Below, piece by piece: positions 26,281 to 34,190 of a DNA stretch of 64,000 nucleotides (its first letter is position 1; the number at the start of each line of letters is the position of its first letter). Below the pieces are notes generated by a model. The model made no database searches. It saw only the letters and a list, made by a program, of their open reading frames with translations, and was not told the origin of the DNA. The position numbers and the translations under genes were made by a program. The DNA comes from Ruminococcus turbiniformis (GTDB taxonomy: Bacteria > Bacillota > Clostridia > Lachnospirales > Lachnospiraceae), in contig NZ_JAJEQX010000006.1 in assembly GCF_020687545.1 (NCBI RefSeq), forward strand, positions 1 through 64,000. Reading direction: 5' to 3'.

Positions 26281-26901
26281 TCAGTTTTTTAAAGCCTCCA
26301 ATTCCCGGAAATAATGACACACTTTCCCCGGGAACTCTCTTTCTACATTTTCGCATATTTTTTCCCAGTTATAAAGATCTTTTTTGTATCTGTCTGAAGT
26401 CGTAACCCGTGTCAGATTCCCATTCTTAAATTCCAAAATACAGTGGAAATAAAGTTCTTTTTCCTTTGTAATCCCTATATTGCAAATTCCATCCGTGCTT
26501 CTTTGCCTTTCCAGGAACTCCCATAACCTGTTCCTCTTTTTCCTGACGGGAATCACTTTCACGGTCTTCTGAAGTTTTGCATACATTGTGTTCAGATATT
26601 CAAAAGTGTCTGCATCATAGGTCCTGCCCTCTTGGATATCTGTCAGAAATTTTTCTGCCGTGGCAGGTGTATAAACACGGATCTCGTCTGCTTCCGGGAA
26701 CAAATCTCTCAAGTCATCCGCAGATTCCGCATTTTCTTTCGGCAAAACCTTAAGACATCCGTCTATAACCGTCCGGACTGCTCCGTCCGCTTCCATCACA
26801 TGGAGCACTTTCGTCTCCGGGGAAACGACAGAGAGGATCTCTCCCAGCCTTCCCCACAAAACCGGATCCAGGAATTCTGCGGTAAAATTTCTGTCAATCA
26901 T
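26281..26901 (-). CDS. unknown protein in galactoside operon
   Basis: A soluble 206-residue protein without signal peptide or membrane helix. No domain was recognised. Its middle is rich in basic residues (V-R-K-K-R-N-R-L-W-E-F-L-E-R). Its start overlaps the end of the GH35 gene by eight bases and its stop is 13 bases before the kinase, so it belongs to the operon. The tight packing suggests a role with the enzyme or the two-component system, but none can be assigned. Confidence 0.7.
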   Translation of the reverse strand: MIDRNFTAEFLDPVLWGRLGEILSVVSPETKVLHVMEADGAVRTVIDGCLKVLPKENAESADDLRDLFPEADEIRVYTPATAEKFLTDIQEGRTYDADTFEYLNTMYAKLQKTVKVIPVRKKRNRLWEFLERQRSTDGICNIGITKEKELYFHCILEFKNGNLTRVTTSDRYKKDLYNWEKICENVEREFPGKVCHYFRELEALKN

Positions 26902-28936
26902 CCTTTTCCACCTCCACTTTCCACAGACTTACTGTAAACGGCGGCATTAGTATGTCTGTACTCCCTGTTCCATCCAGATCCCATCCATTCCAAATATTAA
27001 TGAATTTCTTATGTCCCTTGAAGCGAATCTCTGTCTTTACCGTCTGATCGGATTTGTTTGCCAGCCAGATTATCTCATGGTTCCCCCGTCTGTGTACTGA
27101 CACTTCAATGCGGTCGTCTTCCGGCAGGTATCCGCATCCCGCATATTCTCCCGCGTATTTCTGCAGCAGCCCCCCGCTCTTTGAAACATCGTTCAGCACT
27201 TTTATTCCGTCTGCGGCAGCCTTCTTAATTCCATTTACAGGATTCTTCCCGCCTATTTCATCTTTCAGCAATGAAAACTTCCTGCCTCTGCGGTCCTCCT
27301 CAGGCACGGACGGCCCGATAACCAGCCGGTGCCCCGTCTCTGACGCATAATCCAAAAGCAGTTTCTGATACGCCTCTCCCATCTGCCGGTATGAAGAGGC
27401 AAAAACGCAGGAGTATCCCCACAGCTTTTCTCTCTCCACATAGCAGTCCGAAATGTCATACTCTATATGAAGTGCATCAAGCCCCCTGCATACCTCCAGT
27501 ATCCACTCCTCCTCATAGGTATTTTCCGCTCTGTCTGCTTCGATTCCTTCCGGAGGCTGTTTCTGGAATAACTGCCACGGTATATCCGGTCCTTTGACAA
27601 ACAGGTTCGATGAGAGTGTATCCGGATCCATCCCTGACAGACAGGCCTTCAGCCGCCCCATATCATAGTTTTTCAAAACAAGCACTTTCGCACTCCGGCT
27701 GTATCTCCAGATCTCTTCCCGTTTCATCATCTGCATCAGCCTCTGGAAGACATCTGCATACGCTTCGCGAACTCTGCCGTCATTTGCAATCGGACATCCT
27801 GTCCACCGGTCACGCTCCACAAGCATATAGAAATTCACTGCCTTCATCCCATTCATAAACGCATACAGATATCCAAACTCTTCTTCCCGGGCTGATGGAA
27901 CCGTTTCACAGTCGAACCAGCGCCCGCAGCCAAACTCCGGAACAAACGGCATTTTGCTGCTTCCTGCAAGGTAGCGGATTCTGTTTTTAAGCATCTTCGT
28001 GTCTCCCGTCTCCGGATACGCATCGATTCCTGCCACGTCGATTCCTTCCAGCCGCTCAATCCTCTGTACAGAAACCGGCGTATATGTCTGATAGGCGCAG
28101 TTATGGAAAACCGGAAGAGAAAGATCCATGTGCCCGATCATATCCGCGATCCGTCCCAAAGCGTACAGAATCTGATATTCCTTGTACTCAGCCCAGTCAT
28201 AATAGTACTCCATACTGTACCCTTCTGTCTCACTGTATCCTGCCGGCGGCGCAATTGTGTCAAAATTCGCATCCGGCATTTTGTAGGCCTCCGACATTTT
28301 TTCCGGCAGTATATACTTCTCCTTAAGGAAAGAACGGTAGAGCTCTGCAGAGTCTTCTGAATAATCCATCACATACGGCCTGTCCCGGAAGAAATAACAG
28401 GTCTCGTTTTCCGCCTGAACGGCGATAATATTCCCTGCCGGGTAAGCATGTTTTTTCAGGATCGGAGCCAGAACAGCAAAGTATTTTCCTGTTTCCTCAT
28501 ACAGCTTCCTGCTGGCATATGAAGGGATGGCAAAGGGACGCGCCACATGGGGATAGACGACCGGTGTCCCCGCAGCTGTCCTCGCCTGTATCTCCGGATC
28601 CGAAACAATCCATTCCGGGTATCCAAAGCAAGTCATCTCCGCGTTGATATGAGGTCCCGGCCTTACAATCACCCACAGTTCTTTTTCACGGCAAAGCTCA
28701 AGGAATGCATTCAGGTCTTTCCGTTTGTCCAGTTTACCGAAATCATACTTTCCTTTCTCCGGCTCGTGAACTCCCCAGGGGATGTACGTCTCCACAATGT
28801 CAAACCCCAGTGATTTTATGTTGTCCAGGATCTTTTCCCAGTCCTCACGATTCGATCTCCAGTAGTGAAAGGAGCCGCTGTAAAAAGGCATCTCCTTTCC
28901 GTCAATTACAATTCCGTTTTTTCCAAATTTCACCAT
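26894..28936 (-). CDS. beta-galactosidase, GH35 family
   Basis: A 680-residue glycoside hydrolase with the GH35 fold at the N-terminus (F-Y-S-G-S-F-H-Y-W-R, Y-I-P-W-G-V-H-E-P, R-P-G-P-H-I-N-A-E). The acid/base glutamate lies in V-Q-A-E-N-E near residue 178; the likely nucleophile is in V-P-E-F-G-C-G-R. No signal peptide is seen, so it acts in the cytoplasm on sugars imported by the adjacent ABC transporter. The ATG at 28936 has AAAGGATG about seven bases upstream and lies five bases after the permease stop. Beta-galactosidase is the usual activity; the exact glycan is unknown. Confidence 0.9.
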   Translation of the reverse strand: MVKFGKNGIVIDGKEMPFYSGSFHYWRSNREDWEKILDNIKSLGFDIVETYIPWGVHEPEKGKYDFGKLDKRKDLNAFLELCREKELWVIVRPGPHINAEMTCFGYPEWIVSDPEIQARTAAGTPVVYPHVARPFAIPSYASRKLYEETGKYFAVLAPILKKHAYPAGNIIAVQAENETCYFFRDRPYVMDYSEDSAELYRSFLKEKYILPEKMSEAYKMPDANFDTIAPPAGYSETEGYSMEYYYDWAEYKEYQILYALGRIADMIGHMDLSLPVFHNCAYQTYTPVSVQRIERLEGIDVAGIDAYPETGDTKMLKNRIRYLAGSSKMPFVPEFGCGRWFDCETVPSAREEEFGYLYAFMNGMKAVNFYMLVERDRWTGCPIANDGRVREAYADVFQRLMQMMKREEIWRYSRSAKVLVLKNYDMGRLKACLSGMDPDTLSSNLFVKGPDIPWQLFQKQPPEGIEADRAENTYEEEWILEVCRGLDALHIEYDISDCYVEREKLWGYSCVFASSYRQMGEAYQKLLLDYASETGHRLVIGPSVPEEDRRGRKFSLLKDEIGGKNPVNGIKKAAADGIKVLNDVSKSGGLLQKYAGEYAGCGYLPEDDRIEVSVHRRGNHEIIWLANKSDQTVKTEIRFKGHKKFINIWNGWDLDGTGSTDILMPPFTVSLWKVEVEKDD

Positions 28937-28941
28937 AGGTA

Positions 28942-29781
28942 TCATCCTTTCACCGCACCTGCCGTCATACCTGCCACCACCTGTTTCTGGAACAGAAGGT
29001 ACATAATAACTACAGGAATAATTGAAATCACAAATCCGGCGCACAAAAGCCCGTACTGCGTGGCGTAAGATCCCTTCAGGGCTGAGATTGCCAGTGACAG
29101 CGTTTTCTTCTCGGGCGATGAGATCAGGACAAGTCCCATCAGAAGATCATTCCAGCAGTTTAAAAAAGCCAAAGTGGCAACTGTAGCGATTCCCGGCTTT
29201 GCCACCGGAAGAATCACATACCAGAAGATCTGCGCCCTGCCGCAGCCGTCTATCGTTGCCGCCTCGTCCAGCTCTGACGGGATATTTTTCATAAACCCGT
29301 TCATAATAAACATACTGAATGAAATATTTACTGCCGTATACATGATGACCAGACTCAGCAGGTTGTCCGTAAGATGCAGATTTTTAAAGATCAGCACAGA
29401 TGGAATCAACAGCGCGTGAATCGGTATCATGATTCCCAGCGAAAAGTACAGATCCAAAATACGGGATTTTCTGACCCTTGTGAGAATGTAGCTTCCCATA
29501 GACGTAATCACAATCAGGATCACCAGGGTAGTAACACACACCAGCATACTGTTTGCGAAGTTCCGGGCCACATCCGCCCCTGTCCATGCCTCCACATAAT
29601 TTGAAAATTTCGGCGCTTCCGGCAATGCAAACGGTTTTCCGTATATCTCAGTGTTATCCTTTAACGATGAGATCACCACCCACAGGAACGGGTAGAGACA
29701 TATCACCGCCACTGCCGTGAGAATTATATATTTGACAGCAGATTTCACTGTCTGTCCTACAGGTTTTCTGAATTGTTTCAT
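28942..29781 (-). CDS. sugar ABC transporter permease, MalG type
   Basis: A 279-residue inner-membrane permease with six helices. The EAA loop (E-L-D-E-A-A-T-I-D-G-C-G-R) near residue 175 contacts the ATPase. It pairs with the MalF-type permease 18 bases upstream. No ATPase gene is present in the operon, as is common for CUT1 importers, which share an MsmK/MsiK-type ATPase. Confidence 0.95.
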   Translation of the reverse strand: MKQFRKPVGQTVKSAVKYIILTAVAVICLYPFLWVVISSLKDNTEIYGKPFALPEAPKFSNYVEAWTGADVARNFANSMLVCVTTLVILIVITSMGSYILTRVRKSRILDLYFSLGIMIPIHALLIPSVLIFKNLHLTDNLLSLVIMYTAVNISFSMFIMNGFMKNIPSELDEAATIDGCGRAQIFWYVILPVAKPGIATVATLAFLNCWNDLLMGLVLISSPEKKTLSLAISALKGSYATQYGLLCAGFVISIIPVVIMYLLFQKQVVAGMTAGAVKG

Positions 29782-29799
29782 TGCTTTTAAAACCTCCCG

Positions 29800-30675
29800 T
29801 CAGTCTTTCTCTCGCGCTGAAAATACTGCATTCACAATCAGCGTAATCACCAGCGACAGGGCAACGATCGTCATCGTAATCGCACTTCCTGTTCCAAAAT
29901 CCGAGTTCACAAACGCGGTTTTATACATATAGACCCCCAGGTAGGATGACCGCACTCCCGGTCCTCCGCCTGTCATAATCCAGGAATGTTCAAACGCCTT
30001 GAGCGAACCGGTAATACACAGGATAATACAGATATTGGAAAAACCTGCAATCTGGGGAAGAATCACATGAAAAAATGTCTTCACCTGTCCCGCCCCGTCA
30101 ATCTGCGCGCTCTCCACCAGTTCTGACGGGACCGACTGAAGCGCTCCCAGAAAAATGGTGACATACAGACCAATGTACTGCCACACCTGCGGCGCCATTA
30201 CTGCATAGAGCAGCGTATCCGTGTTCGACAGCCAGTTCGTCTGAAACGCTCCGAGCCCGATCATTTCCAGTATCCGGTTGAACACACCAATCTCACTGTT
30301 GTAAAACAAAGAAAACATAAGAGAAATCGCAACCGGTGCAATTACAACCGGCAGGAAATAGATTGTGCGGAATATTTTCATCCCTTTTGTTTTCATGTAC
30401 AGCAGATATGCAAGTATAAGCCCTGCCGGAATCTGAATCAGAAGCGTGATCACTACAAGCTGGATCGTATTCCAGAAAACAAGCCAGTAATCACTGCTCC
30501 CGAACAATTCTTTATAATTATCAAATCCAACATAAATCTTTTCTGTAATCCCGTTCCATTCTGTCAGACTGTAAAATGCGGTCTGTACCAGCGGTATAAA
30601 CAAAAATGCGGTATAGATCACAAAGACCGGGAGCAGAAACGCGATTACTACAGCCATATGCTTTTTTTTCTTCAT
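29800..30675 (-). CDS. sugar ABC transporter permease, MalF type
   Basis: A 291-residue CUT1-family permease with six helices and an EAA-like loop (E-L-V-E-S-A-Q-I-D-G-A-G-Q). The ATG at 30675 gives the basic start M-K-K-K-K-H and follows AAGGAGG. A longer reading upstream has no signal. It lies between the binding protein and the MalG-type permease. Confidence 0.95.
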   Translation of the reverse strand: MKKKKHMAVVIAFLLPVFVIYTAFLFIPLVQTAFYSLTEWNGITEKIYVGFDNYKELFGSSDYWLVFWNTIQLVVITLLIQIPAGLILAYLLYMKTKGMKIFRTIYFLPVVIAPVAISLMFSLFYNSEIGVFNRILEMIGLGAFQTNWLSNTDTLLYAVMAPQVWQYIGLYVTIFLGALQSVPSELVESAQIDGAGQVKTFFHVILPQIAGFSNICIILCITGSLKAFEHSWIMTGGGPGVRSSYLGVYMYKTAFVNSDFGTGSAITMTIVALSLVITLIVNAVFSAREKD

Positions 30676-30815
30676 ATTGCCTCCTTGCGCCGGACATGCC
30701 GAGCTCAGTAAGATTTTCTCCGCCGGATACATCCGTCTGCGGCGCCGCACGTTAAAAAGAGCAGCGCCGCTCCGGAGATGTTTCTCCACGCGGCGCCTGT
30801 TTTACCCGATATCGC

Positions 30816-32144
30816 TTACTTATCCAGGACGTCCTGAACCTTCTGTACAAACTCCTCGGGAGTAATCGCCTTAATAAACAATTCATCCAGGCTTGAATCC
30901 ATCATTGTGATTGCGTCCGCACTGGGCATGGTCGTATAGTGTACCTGAACTAAATTTTTATCCTGCGCGTAATCCATTGTCTTCTGCATAATCAGTTTCT
31001 GATTGTCCATATTCATCTCTACATTCTTACACGGGATCATACCACTTTCCGTCAGAGACTGGGTAAGCTCATCAGATGCAAGAAAATCACAGATTTTCAT
31101 AACAGCATCATGTTTTGCCTCATCCTCAAAAGAAGCTTTATTGATCATAAAACCATAAACTGTAAAGCCTGCCATAATGGTAGACGGATCTACTGTTGCA
31201 CCCGGCATCTGCGGCATAGGAATAATATCTGTGCATTCCTGAATTTCATCCGGGATAAACTCATAATTCCACGGATAAGTGTAAGTCATAGCTGCCTTCT
31301 GATCCGTATACAGTTGAAGACTATTTGTCCAGCCGCCGTTTGCCATTGTATCTGCCGGGAACATGCCCTGATCTATCATGTCTGTGAGAACTTCCGCAAC
31401 CTTTACCGCATTATCTGTATCAAAATTTCCTCCTGAAGCCAGCGCTGCTATCTCATCTTCTCCGCCCTCATACTGATTATACAGTTCACTGAAAAAGAAT
31501 TCAGACGGTACTCCTCCGTTGCTGCCGATAGACATCGGTATAATGCCATTTTCTTTGAAGACTTCCGCTACACTTACCAGCTCGTCATATGTAGTCGGAT
31601 ATTCCAGGCCATACTGCTCAAACAGATTTTTGTTTGCAATCAAAACACCTCTGGTAGACTCAATAGGGACACCATACGCATTTCCGTCTCCTGCGATATA
31701 GTAGTCAAATGAGCTCTCTTCAAAATCTTCTCTCTTAACACTCTCACTTTCCGCGAAATAGTCATCCACATTCAGCAAAAGCCCGGCATCAACCATATCT
31801 GTCATCATGCCTCCGCCCCAGTAGGTAAACACATCCGGAAGATCACCCGAGGCCGTCTGTGTCTTAATCTTCGTCTTATAATCCTCTGTACTGTATGTCT
31901 GGAGAGTGATATACATAGTATCTTTGTTTTCTTCCTGAAACTTTTCAAAGAGAGGATAAAAATAATCGTACTTGGCATCTCCCTCTCCCCAGTTTGTCGC
32001 GAGTACGACCGACACTTTATCGCCGCTTCCGCCGGAGGAACTCTCTTCACTTTCACTTGTCTGCGAACTTCCGCACCCTGCGGCGCTTACAGCCAGTGCC
32101 ATCGCCATAGACATTGCCATCAGCCTTGCCATTCTCTTTTTCAT
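30816..32144 (-). CDS. sugar ABC transporter substrate-binding lipoprotein
   Basis: A 442-residue extracellular solute-binding protein of family 1. It has a basic start, a hydrophobic signal and a lipobox (A-V-S-A-A-G-C) with the lipidated cysteine near residue 24, followed by a Ser/Glu-rich linker. It delivers a sugar, probably a galactose-containing oligosaccharide, to the two permeases. AGGTG precedes the ATG. It is the first gene of the operon; an IS630 insertion lies 345 bases upstream. Confidence 0.95.
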   Translation of the reverse strand: MKKRMARLMAMSMAMALAVSAAGCGSSQTSESEESSSGGSGDKVSVVLATNWGEGDAKYDYFYPLFEKFQEENKDTMYITLQTYSTEDYKTKIKTQTASGDLPDVFTYWGGGMMTDMVDAGLLLNVDDYFAESESVKREDFEESSFDYYIAGDGNAYGVPIESTRGVLIANKNLFEQYGLEYPTTYDELVSVAEVFKENGIIPMSIGSNGGVPSEFFFSELYNQYEGGEDEIAALASGGNFDTDNAVKVAEVLTDMIDQGMFPADTMANGGWTNSLQLYTDQKAAMTYTYPWNYEFIPDEIQECTDIIPMPQMPGATVDPSTIMAGFTVYGFMINKASFEDEAKHDAVMKICDFLASDELTQSLTESGMIPCKNVEMNMDNQKLIMQKTMDYAQDKNLVQVHYTTMPSADAITMMDSSLDELFIKAITPEEFVQKVQDVLDK

Positions 32145-32486
32145 AATACTTAACACCTGCTTTCCTTTTTTTATTAGCTTTTTATTATGAATGTGCACGT
32201 TCATCATTTACTTACATTTTAACGAAAACCCTGAATTTTAAAATACTACTATTTTGCCGAAAATGTTATAATTTATTATCTTTTCCTCTGATTTTATGTA
32301 TATATTTACAACAAACCCAATGCATACAGAATCAAATACAGGAAATCTGCATTATTTTTTCTGCTTTTTTATCATTTGAATATTAGATTTAGAATAAAAG
32401 GGATCTATCGGTGCTGAGATTTCGAAAAGGATTTTGAATCAGATCTTTGAAATAAGAGAAAGAAAAACTAGTACATCGTTCGATAA
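32145..32486. other. AT-rich region upstream of galactoside operon
   Basis: This 342-base stretch must hold the operon promoter, but no convincing hexamer pair could be chosen: several AT-rich -10-like sequences occur on the minus strand (TAGTAT, TAAAAT) with poor -35 partners. That would suit an activator-dependent promoter, which is inference. No catabolite (cre) site was found. It borders the left end of the IS630 element. Confidence 0.4.
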
Positions 32487-33677
32487 TTAACTGGACTTTT
32501 TGGCCGACAATGTATCAACAATAACCTCTTCAGATACATCTATGTCATCAAGATTATATTTCCAGTGAAATATTACCGGTTCCTCGTTGATCTCATCAAA
32601 ATACTTGTAGATGCGTTCTTTTAATTCTTCTTTCGTTTTAACTCGTATTCCACGAAGCATCTGCTTTGTCATTTTGCTGAAAAAACCTTCAATCATATTC
32701 AGCCATGAGCCATGTTTAGGTGTGAATACAAATTCAAACCTTCCGGGTACTGTGGAAAGATATTTTCTTGTAACCTCAGATGTGTGTACTTTCAGGTTAT
32801 CAAGTACAAGTCGTATTTTGTCCCCTTTGGGATATTTGCTGTCAAGCACCTTCAAAAATTCAATATAGTCTTTACTGTTATGAGTTTCGATGATTAGCGG
32901 GATGGCTTCTCCAGTCTGCAGATCGATCCCTGCCAACAGGGACACTGTCCCAAGGCGTTTATATTCATAATCCCTGCTGATTGTACTGTGATTCTCATCC
33001 GGAAGAAGATCTGGAGACGTTGTGGCAGTCGCTTGTATCCCAGGCTTTTCATCATAAGAAAGCACATGGATCGCCTGTTTATCTTCCTCCCAGGGAATGA
33101 ACTGGCCATTTTTATCAAACTGCATGGAAAGCTGTTTATATACTAACAATACATTATGCATCTTACTTTCAAAATCCGGGTCACGGTTTTCACAGTAATA
33201 CTTGATCCGAAAGGGTTTTATTTCAGCTTCGTCCAGTATGCTGTGCACGGTGCTTTTATGGATTGTAGAAAGTCTTGTAAATCCAGCTGCTTCCGCATTT
33301 TTGTTAATGTGAGATGTGAGTTTTGCGTAAGTCCATGTTTCAGCAGCGTAACCGAAATCAATCGGTTTCTGACAGGCAATATTGATGATCCTTGCTTTTT
33401 CATCATCGGTGATCTCTGCGTTACGGCCACGACCCGGTGCATCGAATAAGGCGTTTTCCACACCGCCTTCTGCATATTTGTTCAAACAGAGCATAACACT
33501 CTTGCGATTGATGCCGACTTTATCCGCAATTTCATTAATGGGGCAGCCTTCCGCTTTCAAGAGCAGGATACGGGCACGGTTTACTGTTTGAGCCTGTATG
33601 GTACGGGCACGTGTTTGTGTTTCAAGATATTCACGCTCCTCAGCACTGAGGTTGATAACGATTGATTTTCTTCCCAT
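32487..33677 (-). CDS. IS630-family transposase
   Basis: A 396-residue DDE transposase. An N-terminal helix-turn-helix (C-P-I-N-E-I-A-D-K-V-G-I-N-R-K-S-V) is followed by the catalytic core: Asp in S-Y-D-E-K-P-G, Asp in L-V-L-D-N-L-K-V-H and Glu in L-N-M-I-E-G-F-F-S-K. The frame is intact, so the element may be active. The stop codon is completed outside the element: the last codon ends at the inverted repeat and TAA is supplied by the TA target duplication plus the next base. Confidence 0.96.
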   Translation of the reverse strand: MGRKSIVINLSAEEREYLETQTRARTIQAQTVNRARILLLKAEGCPINEIADKVGINRKSVMLCLNKYAEGGVENALFDAPGRGRNAEITDDEKARIINIACQKPIDFGYAAETWTYAKLTSHINKNAEAAGFTRLSTIHKSTVHSILDEAEIKPFRIKYYCENRDPDFESKMHNVLLVYKQLSMQFDKNGQFIPWEEDKQAIHVLSYDEKPGIQATATTSPDLLPDENHSTISRDYEYKRLGTVSLLAGIDLQTGEAIPLIIETHNSKDYIEFLKVLDSKYPKGDKIRLVLDNLKVHTSEVTRKYLSTVPGRFEFVFTPKHGSWLNMIEGFFSKMTKQMLRGIRVKTKEELKERIYKYFDEINEEPVIFHWKYNLDDIDVSEEVIVDTLSAKKSS

Positions 33678-33741
33678 AGATAGGATACCTCCACCATTTG
33701 ATGTATGTATTCTATCATGGCCGGAATATAAAGTCCAGTTA
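32488..33741 (-). mobile_element. IS630-family insertion sequence with TA duplication
   Basis: The element spans 32490-33739 (1250 bases). Both ends read ACTGGACTTT inward (32490-32499 and the complement of 33730-33739), and each is flanked by TA (32488-32489 and 33740-33741), the target duplication expected for IS630/Tc1-type elements. It carries only the transposase. It inserted in AT-rich sequence between the galactoside operon and the tRNA-Val/tRNA-Met pair. Confidence 0.92.
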
Positions 33742-33843
33742 TTTAAAAGATACTACACTAGAACATTGAAACAAGAGGATGAGAGGGAAAAAACTAGGGT
33801 AAATTTTGAAGGCCGAGAAGAATTGTTTGAGAATTGTATATGA

Positions 33844-33868
33844 AAAAGTCCCGTATTTACGGGACTTT
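33844..33868 (-). terminator. terminator after tRNA-Met
   Basis: AAAGTCCCGT and ACGGGACTTT form a perfect 10-base stem with a short AT loop, followed by a T-run on the minus strand, eight bases after the tRNA-Met gene. Confidence 0.88.
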
Positions 33869-33875
33869 CAAGGAG

Positions 33876-33949
33876 TAGCGGAAACTGGATTTGAACCAGC
33901 GACACCACGGGTATGAACCGTGTGCTCTAGCCAACTGAGCTATTCCGCC
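33876..33949 (-). tRNA. tRNA-Met (CAT anticodon), elongator
   Basis: A full cloverleaf. The anticodon stem CACGG/CCGTG encloses TTCATAC. The acceptor opens with a G1-U72 pair as in the Bacillus elongator tRNA-Met. The initiator is ruled out because the anticodon stem lacks the three G-C pairs. CCA is not encoded. It follows tRNA-Val in one transcript. Confidence 0.95.
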
Positions 33950-33963
33950 ATATTCGGTTTATA

Positions 33964-34036
33964 TGGGGCCTATAGGGCTCGAACCTATGACCCTCTGCTT
34001 GTAAGGCAGATGCTCTCCCAGCTGAGCTAAGACCCC
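33964..34036 (-). tRNA. tRNA-Val (TAC anticodon)
   Basis: A full cloverleaf. The anticodon stem TCTGC/GCAGA encloses CTTACAA, giving TAC. The acceptor GGGGTCT pairs with AGGCCCC and the discriminator is A. CCA is not encoded. It is the first gene of a two-tRNA transcript. Confidence 0.97.
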
Positions 34037-34043
34037 ATATCTT

Positions 34044-34075
34044 AGCGGGTTTCGGTTGTTTTCCCGCAACCCGCT
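34044..34075 (-). other. leader hairpin of the tRNA-Val/Met transcript
   Basis: AGCGGGTT and AACCCGCT pair across 16 bases between the promoter and tRNA-Val. It may be a processing signal for the tRNA precursor; that is inference. Confidence 0.4.
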
Positions 34076-34080
34076 TTGCT

Positions 34081-34110
34081 ATTATACTATCATTTTCCGT
34101 CAAATGTCAA
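34081..34110 (-). promoter_or_regulatory. promoter of the tRNA-Val/tRNA-Met operon
   Basis: Perfect TTGACA (34105-34110) and perfect TATAAT (34081-34086) on the minus strand with an 18-base spacer, as expected of a strong stable-RNA promoter. Confidence 0.9.
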
Positions 34111-34190
34111 CACTTTTTTTGGGAAATTTTTAATTATTTTTTTGCAAGTTTTAATTGTTCAAATAATGCCATTATTTCATACTTTTTCTG

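Noticed and set aside
32208-32240. Catabolite-repression (cre) site near TTTTAACGAAAAC
   Set aside because: It is symmetrical in part but misses the TG...CG...CA core positions of the consensus.
32398-33769. A 39-codon open frame apparently interrupted by the IS630 element
   Set aside because: Joining both flanks at the TA gives a continuous frame, but it has no start codon with a ribosome binding site and no recognisable family. A run of this length is expected by chance.
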